This document shows, piece after piece, positions 1 to 8,045 of a stretch of DNA of 17,784 bases (position 1 is its first letter; each line of letters begins with the position of its first letter). The stretch lies in NCBI GenBank assembly GCA_003649565.1, contig QMSF01000003.1:1-17784 (forward strand). Direction: 5' to 3'. Below the pieces are notes generated by a model. That model was not told the origin of the DNA and did not search any database. It was given only the letters and a program-made list of their open reading frames with translations. A program made the position numbers and the translations under genes. This DNA comes from Thermoprotei archaeon (GTDB lineage: Archaea > Thermoproteota > Methanomethylicia > Nezhaarchaeales > WYZ-LMO8).

Positions 1-1077
1 AACCCCCTCTCAACGCAAGATGAAGTAGCAGCTTATCTCGCCTCAATAGGAGTTAATGTATATGCATGGAGGGGGATGGACTTCAATGGTTATTACGAAG
101 CCATCGGCAACGTCTTATTGAAGTCCCCCGACATAACGATTGATGATGGCGCTGACTTAGTCTCAACATTACATAAGCTAAAGTACGCTGAATCCTCAAA
201 AGAAGTTGATGTAGTAAGAAGAGTGCTAGGAGAAGCCTTAGACTTTAAGGTGATAGGAGGAACTGAGGAAACTACAACTGGAGTTGTAAGGCTGAGAGCA
301 CTTGCGAGAGAAGGTAAGCTCCTCTATCCCATCATAGCTGTTAACGATGCATATACGAAGTTTCTTTTCGACAATAGATATGGCACAGGTCAAAGCACAA
401 TCGATGGCATTCTCAGAGCCACAAACGTCTTGCTATCTGGCAAAATAGTGGTAGTAGCCGGGTATGGATGGTGTGGTAGAGGCATAGCAATGAGGGCTCG
501 TGGAATGGGTGCTAACGTAGTGGTAACAGAGGTAAATCCTCTAAGGGCTCTAGAAGCAGTAATGGACGGCTTTACGGTTATGCCTATGAGTGAAGCATGC
601 AAAATAGGTGATATCTTCATAACGGCAACAGGCGACATCAACGTCATAAGAGGCGAACACATACTGAAAATGAAGAATGGAGCAATACTGGCAAACAGTG
701 GACACTTCAACGTCGAAATAAACCTCAATGACTTAGAAACCATAACCAAGGAGAAGAAAGAGATAAGACCCAATGTAGTAGAGCACTTGCTAATCAATGA
801 CAAGAAGGTCTACTTGCTAGCTGAAGGGAGGCTCGTTAATCTAGTGGCAGCAGAAGGTCATCCAAGCGAGGTCATGGATATGTCCTTTGCAAATCAAGCA
901 TTATCAATCAAATACTTAGCAAAGAAAGGCAAAGAGCTAAGACCTCAAGTATACCCTGTGCCGAAAGAGATAGACGAGGAAGTCGCAAGATTAAAGCTCA
1001 AGTCAATGGGCATATCAATCGATGAGCTAACTGAAGAGCAAAAGAGATATCTTGAAAGCTGGGAAGTAGGAACGTAA
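1..1077 (+). CDS. ahcY: S-adenosylhomocysteine hydrolase (5'-partial)
   Basis: Converts S-adenosylhomocysteine to adenosine and homocysteine, removing the product inhibitor of methyltransferases; cytosolic and NAD-dependent. The frame is already open at base 1, and the family motif [11 protein letters not shown] precedes the internal Met at 76, so the gene begins upstream of the window and 76 is not the start. Visible landmarks are the Rossmann NAD-binding glycine motif [10 protein letters not shown], the conserved [13 protein letters not shown] segment, and NSGHFNVEI followed by [16 protein letters not shown] near the C-terminus. The C-terminal end is in the archaeal style, with a short tail after the [15 protein letters not shown] segment. 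It is followed by a separate promoter for the aIF2-beta gene. The family call is very secure; only the N-terminal part is missing. Confidence 0.96.
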   Translation, partial: NPLSTQDEVAAYLASIGVNVYAWRGMDFNGYYEAIGNVLLKSPDITIDDGADLVSTLHKLKYAESSKEVDVVRRVLGEALDFKVIGGTEETTTGVVRLRALAREGKLLYPIIAVNDAYTKFLFDNRYGTGQSTIDGILRATNVLLSGKIVVVAGYGWCGRGIAMRARGMGANVVVTEVNPLRALEAVMDGFTVMPMSEACKIGDIFITATGDINVIRGEHILKMKNGAILANSGHFNVEINLNDLETITKEKKEIRPNVVEHLLINDKKVYLLAEGRLVNLVAAEGHPSEVMDMSFANQALSIKYLAKKGKELRPQVYPVPKEIDEEVARLKLKSMGISIDELTEEQKRYLESWEVGT

Positions 1078-1090
1078 TCGCCCGGCAAGA

Positions 1091-1098
1091 TATTATAA
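1091..1098 (+). promoter_or_regulatory. TATA box of the aIF2-beta operon
   Basis: TATTATAA lies in the 66-bp gap after the SAHH gene, about 46 nt before the aIF2-beta ATG. That predicts a transcript start near 1120 and a short leader holding the GAGGAG Shine-Dalgarno site. Assigned by motif and spacing only. Confidence 0.5.
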
Positions 1099-1143
1099 GG
1101 TGTGCCGTCGTAATCTCAGTTAAACGCAGAGGAGTTGTCCTTA

Positions 1144-1575
1144 ATGGCCGAAACGCAGGACGAGAAGTTCAAGGAGTATTTGGTCCTGTTAGATAGAGCT
1201 CTCAGCCAAGTTCCATCAAAAACCGTGATGGCTGGCCGCTTCCAAATACCTAAAGCTAAGGTTATGATAATGGGTAATAGAACCATAATACAGAACTTCA
1301 AAGAAATCGTCACAACATTAAACAGGCAGCCAGAGCAATTCTTCAACTTCCTCCTTCACGAGCTTGGAACTGCAGGCACCATAGAGGATACACGAGCAAT
1401 ACTACACGGCAAGTTCTCAAAGGACAAAATAGACAGCTTAATAGAAATATACACGAAGCTTTACGTCATATGCCCCGTATGCAAAGGTGTAGACACTACG
1501 CTACGCAAAGAAGGCAGAATACTAATGATCTATTGCGAAGCTTGCGGTGCGGTAAGCCCTGCAAGGGGGACTTAA
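1144..1575 (+). CDS. Translation initiation factor aIF2 subunit beta
   Basis: The beta subunit of the heterotrimeric aIF2, which delivers initiator Met-tRNA to the small ribosomal subunit. It is 143 aa, the usual archaeal size. The alpha-beta core (about residues 25-100) includes GRFQIPKAKVMIMGNRT and the conserved FFNFLLHELGTAGTI. The C-terminal zinc ribbon has Cys110, Cys113, Cys131 and Cys134 (CPVC and CEAC). I chose ATG at 1144 because GAGGAG lies just upstream with normal spacing; the TTG at 1135 would fall inside that Shine-Dalgarno site. It is the first gene of a run continuing into the DUF424 protein after 1 nt. The call is secure. Confidence 0.96.
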   Translation: MAETQDEKFKEYLVLLDRALSQVPSKTVMAGRFQIPKAKVMIMGNRTIIQNFKEIVTTLNRQPEQFFNFLLHELGTAGTIEDTRAILHGKFSKDKIDSLIEIYTKLYVICPVCKGVDTTLRKEGRILMIYCEACGAVSPARGT

Positions 1576-1576
1576 G

Positions 1577-1885
1577 GTGACAGAGATTGAAGTCTACGTA
1601 AAGGTTCACTATCACGGAAAGGATATAGTCGTAGCGATATGCGATGAAGACCTGTTAGGCAAGACCTTCACTGATGGGCCTGTAAAAATTGAGGTCAGCG
1701 AGAAGTTTTATGGAGGAGAAAAAGTAAAAATTGAAGAGGCCATGAAGATAGCCAAGAAGGCAACAATAGCCAACTTCTTAGGTAAAAACAGCGTTAAATA
1801 TGCAATCAAAAGCAAATTAATACATAAAGATGCCGTCATTGAGGTTGCGTCAATACCACACGCGCAATTGATAAAGATAATTTAG
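1577..1885 (+). CDS. DUF424 family archaeal protein
   Basis: A 102-aa soluble protein with a GTG start and a GGGGGA Shine-Dalgarno site inside the end of the preceding gene. It begins with beta-rich EVYVKVHYHGKDIVVAICDEDLLGKTF and has the segment KFYGGEKV, followed by a helix and a hydrophobic strand. This pattern matches my memory of DUF424, an archaeal family of unknown biochemical role often found beside aIF2-beta and NMD3. Here it sits 1 nt after aIF2-beta and 36 nt before NMD3. That context suggests a role linked to translation or 60S maturation, but nothing in the sequence shows an enzymatic activity. No membrane segment or signal peptide is visible. Confidence 0.8.
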   Translation: MTEIEVYVKVHYHGKDIVVAICDEDLLGKTFTDGPVKIEVSEKFYGGEKVKIEEAMKIAKKATIANFLGKNSVKYAIKSKLIHKDAVIEVASIPHAQLIKII

Positions 1886-1921
1886 CCCTGAATTGATGTA
1901 TTATTATGGGGATAAAAATCC

Positions 1922-2680
1922 TTGAAGAGATTCTGTGCTAGATGCGGTGCTAACATAGGCTTATTTGAAGCTACAAATCTCGGAAATTTATGCCTCAAAT
2001 GCTACATGGAAGTACATAAAATAGCGGAGCCTCCACGCACGATAACAATGACCATATGTAGGAAGTGCCTCTCAATAAAAGTCAAGGGCAAGTGGCAACC
2101 CTTAGACTTATCGTCAGAGGAAACCTCTATTTTGAGGGTAAACCAAGCGATAAGAAGTGAAATAGAGAGAGCCTGTAAACTCAAGATAGATGTCTCTCTT
2201 ACTCCTCAAGACATGTATAGACTCCTCTCTGGCGAGCAAATAACTGTAAAAGCAACGCTCAACGAGAGGATTCATCCATTGCTAGAACCTGTAATAGAAT
2301 CTAGAGACATAGAGGTTAAATGCGACTTCTCAATATGCCCCATATGCTTTAAAATCGTGGGCAAGAGATTTGAAGCTACAATACAACTTAGAGGCTTTAA
2401 CACGAGGGAGCTCGATCAAATAAAATCTCTGATAAACAAGTTGATTCTCGATAAATCGGGTGGCTCACATAACATACAAACTGGAGCTGTATGGGAAGAA
2501 GTAGATGGAGGAGTTGACATCAAGCTACCTTCAACTGACATAGCACGTAGAATAGTCAGTGTAGTTAAAAGATACTTCAAAGTCGAAATGAAGGAGTCGT
2601 ATAAGGATGCTGGCTGGGATAAAAGTAGAGGTAAGCCTCTTCGAAAGCTCACCATACTCCTCAGGTCTCGAAATACTTAA
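1922..2680 (+). CDS. NMD3-family ribosome export/biogenesis protein
   Basis: Archaeal homologue of NMD3, which binds the large ribosomal subunit during late maturation in eukaryotes. It is 252 aa and holds only the core, without the eukaryotic nuclear-export tail. N-terminal zinc-finger cysteines are Cys5, Cys8, Cys24 and Cys27. A second pair, Cys46/Cys49 (CRKC), probably joins Cys139/Cys142 (CPIC) in a further zinc site. The segment GGSHNIQTGAVWEEVDGG and the C-terminal beta-rich domain are also typical. The start is TTG at 1922, giving MKRFCARCG, with GGGGAT about 8 nt upstream. A TATTATTA stretch near 1898-1905 could be an internal promoter. The gene sits with aIF2-beta, DUF424 and aIF1A, all translation-related. 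Confidence 0.92.
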   Translation: MKRFCARCGANIGLFEATNLGNLCLKCYMEVHKIAEPPRTITMTICRKCLSIKVKGKWQPLDLSSEETSILRVNQAIRSEIERACKLKIDVSLTPQDMYRLLSGEQITVKATLNERIHPLLEPVIESRDIEVKCDFSICPICFKIVGKRFEATIQLRGFNTRELDQIKSLINKLILDKSGGSHNIQTGAVWEEVDGGVDIKLPSTDIARRIVSVVKRYFKVEMKESYKDAGWDKSRGKPLRKLTILLRSRNT

Positions 2681-2715
2681 TAGCTAAACTCTCGTTTTAC
2701 TCAATTCGGATAGCC

Positions 2716-3018
2716 TTGAAACAAAAAGAAGAAAGAAGAGAACTCAGGCTTCCAGCAGAAGGAGAAGTCGTAGGCTTAATAACAAAGCTATTAGGCAATG
2801 ACAGAGCTGAAGTGAAGACAGCTGATGGAAGAATTCTTCGTTGTAGAATACCGGGCAAACTCAGGAAGAGGCTTTGGTTTAGAGAGGGAGACTTCGTCCT
2901 AGTCGCGCCATGGGACTTTCAAGCTAGTAGAGGAGATCTACTTTGGAGATACACGAAAGACGAAGTTGAAGAGCTTAAGCAAAGAGGTCTCTTAGGAGTT
3001 TTAGAGGAAGAGGTTTAG
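2716..3018 (+). CDS. Translation initiation factor aIF1A
   Basis: A single OB-fold factor that binds the A site of the small subunit during initiation. It is 100 aa. The conserved core LPAEGEVVGLITKLLGNDRA, followed by DGRILRCRIPGKLRKR and WFREGDFVLVAPWDFQ, is diagnostic. The start is TTG at 2716, with GGAT a few bases upstream. A CTTAATAG stretch near 2677-2684 may be a TATA-like element, though read-through from NMD3 (35 nt upstream) is equally possible. The TAG stop overlaps the stop of the convergent RIO1 gene (shared TTAG), so there is no intergenic space for a terminator. Confidence 0.95.
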   Translation: MKQKEERRELRLPAEGEVVGLITKLLGNDRAEVKTADGRILRCRIPGKLRKRLWFREGDFVLVAPWDFQASRGDLLWRYTKDEVEELKQRGLLGVLEEEV

Positions 3019-3785
3019 CAGCTTAGTATCTCCATTAACACTTCTTTAGCATCAGCCTTTACTCCCTTCTTTTTGAAGAAGTTGACTATGTTATTTACGT
3101 CCCTCTCAAGGAACATATCGGCATTTGGGTGGCTAGCTAAAACAGCTTGACCAAAATCGAAGAACACAGGCTTATTCTGCCAAATCATGATATTGTATTC
3201 GCTCATATCAGCGTGAATTATCTTGGCTTTGCAGTAAAGCAATTTCAAGTTCTCTATGACTTTATGAAACATGTTCTCATAATCATCAAGTTCTACATCC
3301 TTAAGTAGAGGTGCTGGAACTCCGTTATTACCTATAAATGACATGACTATCACATTTCTATAAACGGCTATAGGCTTAGGCACGCTAACACCGACTTCAT
3401 AGGCTTTTTCAAGGTTCTTAAATTCCTTTAAGGTCCATGCATAAACTAATGGTCTTGTCGCTCTTCTAATCTTCTTAAACCTTGGATCTCCCTCAATATA
3501 CTGTAAAACCGTCTTCTTAAATTCTCGAGTTGATGTAAGGAATATTTTAACTGCCAAGTCCTCTCCTTTAGGAGACTTTGCCCAGTAAACCCTAGATTCT
3601 TTACCCGTATCGACGACGCCATAAAGGAGATCTATAACTTTTCTATTAATTAGCTTGTAAAGAGCTTCAAGAGTAAACTTGTCAAAAACCTCTTCAACTG
3701 TCTTCAGTAAATCTTCATCTTTCCTACGCTTCTCCTCCTTACCCTTAAGAGATAGCTCCTCAATTTCTTCCCAATCCCTGTTCAA
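3015..3785 (-). CDS. RIO1-type serine protein kinase
   Basis: An atypical kinase/ATPase that acts in late maturation of the small ribosomal subunit. It is 256 aa. The RIO1 landmarks are the nucleotide loop VDTGKESRVYWA (residues 58-69), the ATP lysine Lys80 in LAVKIF, the RIO signature IEGDPRF, the catalytic loop HADMSEYN (191-198, Asp193) and the metal-binding DFG at 210-212. A charged, Lys/Glu-rich N-terminal stretch of about 30 residues precedes the kinase. The start is TTG at 3785. It is divergently transcribed from the Dim2-like KH gene, and one palindromic TATA box lies about 30 nt upstream, giving a very short leader. Both products act on the pre-30S, so shared control would make sense. 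Confidence 0.95.
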   Translation of the reverse strand: MNRDWEEIEELSLKGKEEKRRKDEDLLKTVEEVFDKFTLEALYKLINRKVIDLLYGVVDTGKESRVYWAKSPKGEDLAVKIFLTSTREFKKTVLQYIEGDPRFKKIRRATRPLVYAWTLKEFKNLEKAYEVGVSVPKPIAVYRNVIVMSFIGNNGVPAPLLKDVELDDYENMFHKVIENLKLLYCKAKIIHADMSEYNIMIWQNKPVFFDFGQAVLASHPNADMFLERDVNNIVNFFKKKGVKADAKEVLMEILSC

Positions 3786-3814
3786 TCCACATCAAGCTAT
3801 CTGAAGGGTCTCGC

Positions 3815-3824
3815 TTATATATAA
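3815..3824. promoter_or_regulatory. Palindromic TATA box shared by RIO1 and the KH gene
   Basis: TTATATATAA is a perfect 10-bp palindrome in the 76-bp gap between the two divergent genes. It is about 30 nt from the RIO1 TTG and 38 nt from the KH ATG. No other equally good TATA box is visible in the gap, so it may serve both directions. Confidence 0.6.
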
Positions 3825-3861
3825 CCTTCTTCTTGAAATGTAGTAGCTTAATAGACTGGTG

Positions 3862-4506
3862 ATGTCGTTGCCAAATGTGATTTACAAAGATTACGTTCAA
3901 ATTCCACTCGAGAGAGTGGGAGTGCTCATAGGTAAAGGTGGTAGTGTAAAGAGGGAAATAGAGGAGACGTATGGAGTTAAGCTGGACATTGAAGGCTCCA
4001 CGGGGAGAATCTGCATAGAGCTCTTGGATACATCAGATCCATCAAACCTTCTTACAGTCAAAAACGTTATTCAAGCAATAGGACATGGAATAAACCCTGA
4101 AAAGGCCTTAAAAATCTTTAGTGAAGAAGACGCCGCTCTCCACATCATAGACTTAAAGTACATTTTGGGTGATTCACGAAATAACCTTACAAGGGTTAAA
4201 GGCAGGCTTATAGGCGAAAAAGGCAAGGCGAGGAAGCTTATTGAAGAGCTAACAAACACAGTAATATCGATCTCAGAACATACTGTTGCGATTGCTGGCA
4301 AGCTAGAGAACGTTGAAGTGGCTCGTAGAGCAATTGAAATGCTGATATCGGGGAGCCCTCATAGCGTCGTCTGGAGGTATCTTTACGGAATGAGAAGGAA
4401 GTTGAAGAGAAGAGGCTTCCTTCTATGGGAGCCAAGAGCGCCTAGCCTAGAAAAAGTGGAATTTGAAAGCGAAAGTGAAGAAGCTGAAGGTGAGAAAAGT
4501 GGCTAA
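3862..4506 (+). CDS. Dim2/PNO1-like KH-domain RNA-binding protein
   Basis: Binds RNA and in homologous systems acts near the 3' end of small-subunit rRNA during maturation. It is 214 aa from ATG 3862. There are two KH domains, with GXXG loops IGKGG (about residues 23-27) and IGEKG (117-121). It ends with the helical segment YLYGMRRKLKRRG and an acidic tail, SESEEAEGE. GTG at 3859 and TTG at 3868 are other possible starts, since GGTGAT (3858-3863) is itself a strong Shine-Dalgarno match. It is divergent from RIO1 kinase and overlaps metG by 8 nt, so it probably forms an operon with metG. Confidence 0.9.
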   Translation: MSLPNVIYKDYVQIPLERVGVLIGKGGSVKREIEETYGVKLDIEGSTGRICIELLDTSDPSNLLTVKNVIQAIGHGINPEKALKIFSEEDAALHIIDLKYILGDSRNNLTRVKGRLIGEKGKARKLIEELTNTVISISEHTVAIAGKLENVEVARRAIEMLISGSPHSVVWRYLYGMRRKLKRRGFLLWEPRAPSLEKVEFESESEEAEGEKSG

Positions 4507-6130
4507 GTGGATAATAACATGTGCATGGCCTTACGTCAATTACGTTCCTCATTTGGGTACAATGATAGGCTCGGCGTTATCGGCTGATGTGATAGCACGC
4601 TATCTAAGAATGAAGGGCGAAGACGTAATTTTTGTTAGTGGCTCAGATGAACATGGAACGCCTATAGAGGTAGAGGCGATAAAGAGAGGTATTGACCCCA
4701 AAGCGCTTTGCGATGAAAATCATGCAAAAATAACAAGGCTATTCGAGAAGTGGGGTATATCATTCGATAATTATTCGAGAACTGAGAGTCAATATCACAA
4801 AGAGTTTGTAAGGTCATTCTACATGAAGGTATATGAGAGAGGTTTTATCTATGAAGAGGAAGTCGAATTACCCTTCTGCCCTAAATGTCAAATATTCTTA
4901 CCTGACAGATTCATAGTCGGTACGTGTCCTTATTGCGGTTTTGAAGATGCAAGAGGGGATCAATGCGATAATTGCGGTAGGCTTTTAGAGCCAAATAAGC
5001 TGGTAAACCCTAAATGTGCCATTTGTAGCTCAGAGCCTGAATTTAGAAGAACAAAACATTGGTTTTTTGATTTACCGAAATTGACAACAGAATTAAGGCA
5101 TTATATTGAGAACACGCCTTTCTTAACAGAAAATGCTAAAAATACAAGCTTAAGCATGCTTAAGGAAGGGTTAAGGCCTAGATCGTTGACTAGGGACAAT
5201 AAATGGGGGATACCAGCGCCTTTCCCTGGAGCTGAAGGGAAAACGATCTACGTATGGATGGAAGCAATTCTCGGCTATATATCAGCTACAATAGAGTTAT
5301 TTGCTAACATGGGCCTTCAAGACAAGTGGAAGGAGTATTGGTTCGACAAGGAATGCAGGTTTCTATGTTTCATAGGTAAAGACAACATCCCTTTCCACAC
5401 ATTAATACTTCCAGCCTTACTCATGGCTTCAGGCGAAGGTTACATACTACCATGGGGGGTCTCCGCAACTGAATATCTGCTATTTGAAGGCCAAAAGTTC
5501 TCTAAAAGCAGGAGAATAGGCGTCTGGATAGATGAGGCCCTGGAGATGTACCCTGTGGATTATTGGAGATACGTCTTACTGAGCTTGAGGCCTGAAGGCA
5601 GGGATGTAAGCTTCACATGGACGTTATTCAAGGAACTAGTCAATTCACATCTAAATGACACGCTCGGAAACTTCATTCATAGAGTCTTGACTTTTACATT
5701 GAAATCATTTAACTCCAAGGTTCCTAAGCCAAAAAACGACTGGACAAACGAAGAATTATGGAAGATAACCTTAGAAAAATTTGAGTTATGCACAAAGAAC
5801 CTAGATTCATTCAAAATTAAAGATGCGCTACAAGAAGTTATGAATCTAGCTAGAGAGGGTAATAGATACTTCAATGATAAGGCCCCTTGGGATGCAGTAA
5901 AGAAAGGCAATATCGATGAAGCCTCAACAAGCATCTACGTGTGCTTAAACACAATAAAAGCATTAGCAATAATGCTTGCCCCCTTCATGCCAAGTACTGC
6001 GAATGAGCTATGGAAAATGCTAGGCTTCTCCTCAAATGTGCATGAAGAGAAGTGGTATGAAGCAATAAAGCCATTAGAACCTGGTAAAGAAATTCTCAAG
6101 CCAAGGCTTCTCTTCACGAAAATAAAGTAA
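4499..6130 (+). CDS. metG: Methionyl-tRNA synthetase
   Basis: Charges tRNA-Met with methionine; class Ia synthetase, cytosolic. It is 543 aa from GTG 4499. The N-terminus WIITCAWPYVNYVPHLG carries the HIGH-type motif. Two zinc knuckles lie at roughly residues 125-180 (CPKC, CPYC, CDNC and CAIC). The KMSKS loop reads KFSKS near residue 333, followed by the WRYVLLSLRPEGRD segment and the helical anticodon-binding domain. No C-terminal EMAP-like tRNA-binding domain is fused, as in many archaea. I chose GTG 4499 because GGTGA sits at 4489-4493. This starts the protein 8 nt inside the KH gene, implying coupled translation. An upstream TTG at 4463 would add a lysine-rich leader and is less likely. 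Confidence 0.96.
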   Translation: MAKWIITCAWPYVNYVPHLGTMIGSALSADVIARYLRMKGEDVIFVSGSDEHGTPIEVEAIKRGIDPKALCDENHAKITRLFEKWGISFDNYSRTESQYHKEFVRSFYMKVYERGFIYEEEVELPFCPKCQIFLPDRFIVGTCPYCGFEDARGDQCDNCGRLLEPNKLVNPKCAICSSEPEFRRTKHWFFDLPKLTTELRHYIENTPFLTENAKNTSLSMLKEGLRPRSLTRDNKWGIPAPFPGAEGKTIYVWMEAILGYISATIELFANMGLQDKWKEYWFDKECRFLCFIGKDNIPFHTLILPALLMASGEGYILPWGVSATEYLLFEGQKFSKSRRIGVWIDEALEMYPVDYWRYVLLSLRPEGRDVSFTWTLFKELVNSHLNDTLGNFIHRVLTFTLKSFNSKVPKPKNDWTNEELWKITLEKFELCTKNLDSFKIKDALQEVMNLAREGNRYFNDKAPWDAVKKGNIDEASTSIYVCLNTIKALAIMLAPFMPSTANELWKMLGFSSNVHEEKWYEAIKPLEPGKEILKPRLLFTKIK

Positions 6131-6370
6131 TTAATCTCCCAGTATTCCCTCTCTTACGAGGCTTCTAACCTCTCTGCTTTTTACTGAGAACCTTGGCTTC
6201 TTATCTTCAGAGATGGCATCTAGACCCTTAGCAAAAGACTCTGATACATCGCCTTCGCACTTTCTGCACATAAGCGCCTCCACCATAAACCTAGCCTTGT
6301 CTTCAGCTTTTAAGGTTAAGTCATACTCGCTAAATACCTTAGGAGTACCCTTCACACATACAATAATCAT
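6131..6370 (-). CDS. Small hypothetical protein
   Basis: I do not recognise this 79-aa protein. From ATG 6370 it starts with a hydrophobic beta-like MIIVCVKGTPKVF, then a charged helix, then MCRKCEGD (a CXXC pair that could bind metal or form a disulfide), and a basic C-terminus SVKSREVRSLVREGILGD. The frame stays open upstream to 6445, but ATG 6370 is the first Met that gives a sensible N-terminus; I see no clear Shine-Dalgarno site, so leaderless translation is possible. Its TAA stop directly abuts the metG stop on the other strand with no gap. It is transcribed away from the MiaB-like gene. It could be an archaea-specific small protein; function unknown. Confidence 0.6.
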   Translation of the reverse strand: MIIVCVKGTPKVFSEYDLTLKAEDKARFMVEALMCRKCEGDVSESFAKGLDAISEDKKPRFSVKSREVRSLVREGILGD

Positions 6371-6483
6371 GGACAAAGTAAAATGATTATGCAAAGTCTT
6401 TTTAACTGGGCGTCTTAAAGGTTTAGATAAAGAGAATACCATCACCTTTAATGCATTGTTTCTCTCCTAAATTGATAAGAGGG

Positions 6484-7767
6484 ATGATGTTTTTGAGGGT
6501 ATACATCGAAACTTATGGTTGCTGGTTAAATAAGGCTGATAGTGACGCAGTGGCTTCAATGCTAAAAGAGAATGGGCACGAAATAGTGCACGATATAGAG
6601 CATGCTGATGCCATCATAATTAATACTTGTGCAGTTCGAAGTGAAACAGAAAGAAAGATCGCTAAGAGACTTCAAGAACTTGAATCATGGAGAAGAGAGA
6701 ATGAAAATCGAAAGATAATAGTGCTGGGATGCTTAGCAAGGGCAAGACCAGCTTTTATAGCTCATAATTCTCCTTCCGCTAGCATAATAGGGCCTAACGC
6801 CCTACCTTCTATACTAAAGGCCTTAGAATCGAGAATAATTGACATAGGCCCTGAGAGAAGAGAGATTTTCAAGCTCCCAAGATGCAATAAATCTAAAAGA
6901 CTTACTATACCAATAGCGACTGGCTGCTTAGGCTCATGCTCTTATTGCATAATGCCCATATCAAGAGGTAAGCTATCAAGCTGTCCACCAAAACAGATCG
7001 TGGAACTATTCCGTGATGCTGTAACTAGAGGCGTAAAGGAGATATACTTAGTTGCTCAGGACCTAGCAGCTTATGGTTTAGATATAGGCTACAACCTTCC
7101 TCGCTTGCTCCAAAATCTTCTTGAACATGAAGGCGACTACATGATAAGGCTTGGCATGATGGAACCTTCAACTCTTACCTCCATAGCTAGCGACATGATA
7201 AAGATATATTCCAATCCTCACATCTACAAGTACTTACATTTACCCCTTCAATCTGGAAGCGACAGAATACTAGAGCTCATGAATAGAAAATATACAGCAA
7301 GCTCCTTCATTAAGCTCGTTGATTTTTTCAGATCATCAATAGATGATTTATTTCTAGCAACGGACGTGATAGTGGGTTTCCCGACGGAAACCGATGAGGA
7401 TTTTGAGGAAACATGCAAAGTAATAGAGAAAATAAGCCCGGATAAAGTTCACGTAGCTAGATATGCTATGAGACCGTTTACACAAGCATCATCAATGCCT
7501 CAGCTCTCTGATGGTGTTAAAAAAGCGAGATCCAGGATATTGAATGAAATAGTCAAAGAAATAACGCTAAAGAGAAATTTAAGATATGTAGGCAAAGAAG
7601 TTGATGTGCTGCTAACTGATGTAGCTCCAAAAGGAGGTCTTTCAGGGAGAATGATGAATTACAGACCCGTAATAGTTAGGTGTGATGACAAAAGCATGTT
7701 ATGGAAGATGGTCACCGTGTTAATTGAAGGGGCAGAGCCACATGTTTTAATTGGTCGAACAGTTTAA
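6484..7767 (+). CDS. MiaB/e-MtaB-type tRNA methylthiotransferase
   Basis: A radical SAM enzyme that adds a methylthio group to a modified adenosine in tRNA; the archaeal/eukaryotic branch (Cdkal1-like) makes ms2t6A at position 37. It is 427 aa. The N-terminal UPF0004 domain carries cluster cysteines Cys13 (YGCW), Cys49 (NTCAVR) and Cys83 (LGCLARA). The radical SAM core has CLGSCSYC (Cys148, 152, 155), then LHLPLQSGSDRILELMNRKY and DVIVGFPTETDEDFEET. It ends in a TRAM-like beta region. ATG 6484 or 6487 follows AGAGGG; an upstream ATG at 6451 would add a non-conserved leader. The TAA stop overlaps the stop of the convergent MoaD-like gene. Confidence 0.93.
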   Translation: MMFLRVYIETYGCWLNKADSDAVASMLKENGHEIVHDIEHADAIIINTCAVRSETERKIAKRLQELESWRRENENRKIIVLGCLARARPAFIAHNSPSASIIGPNALPSILKALESRIIDIGPERREIFKLPRCNKSKRLTIPIATGCLGSCSYCIMPISRGKLSSCPPKQIVELFRDAVTRGVKEIYLVAQDLAAYGLDIGYNLPRLLQNLLEHEGDYMIRLGMMEPSTLTSIASDMIKIYSNPHIYKYLHLPLQSGSDRILELMNRKYTASSFIKLVDFFRSSIDDLFLATDVIVGFPTETDEDFEETCKVIEKISPDKVHVARYAMRPFTQASSMPQLSDGVKKARSRILNEIVKEITLKRNLRYVGKEVDVLLTDVAPKGGLSGRMMNYRPVIVRCDDKSMLWKMVTVLIEGAEPHVLIGRTV

Positions 7768-8045
7768 CCTCCACTTACAGGTGGTAATAACGCTATTTCA
7801 TCACTATCTTTAAGCTCTGTCTCTAATCCTTTCATTTCGCTTATACCTTTACCATTAACTAGAATTATGAGGGACTTTGAGACTTCACTTCCTTCAAATA
7901 CGTATTCGCGAAACTTATCGGGCAACGTGTTAGTAAGTTCTCTAAGAAGATCACTTATCTTCATACCTTCTCTACATTCAATTTCAATTTCTTTTGTTCC
8001 TGCAAGCTCCCTTATTAAGGCGAAGAACTTCACTTTAATCTTCAT
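7764..8045 (-). CDS. MoaD/ThiS-family ubiquitin-like sulfur carrier
   Basis: A small beta-grasp protein of 93 aa ending in the required Gly-Gly (LLPPVSGG), which is adenylated and thiocarboxylated by an E1-like enzyme. It may carry sulfur for molybdopterin or tRNA thiolation, or serve as an archaeal protein modifier (SAMP-like); the sequence does not decide between these. It starts with MKIKVKFFALIRELAGTKEI, typical of MoaD. Its ATG overlaps the TGA of the upstream MIP18-family gene (ATGA overlap, 4 nt), so the two are translationally coupled. The 3' end overlaps the MiaB-like gene on the other strand by 4 nt. Confidence 0.9.
   Translation of the reverse strand: MKIKVKFFALIRELAGTKEIEIECREGMKISDLLRELTNTLPDKFREYVFEGSEVSKSLIILVNGKGISEMKGLETELKDSDEIALLPPVSGG

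Noticed and set aside
142..160. TTGATGA followed by CTGA, resembling part of a C/D RNA
   Set aside because: Lies inside the conserved SAHH coding frame with only a 5-nt gap between boxes; chance match.
76..1077. Start of SAHH at the Met encoded at 76
   Set aside because: Conserved family residues are encoded upstream in the same frame from base 1, so the gene is truncated by the window edge.
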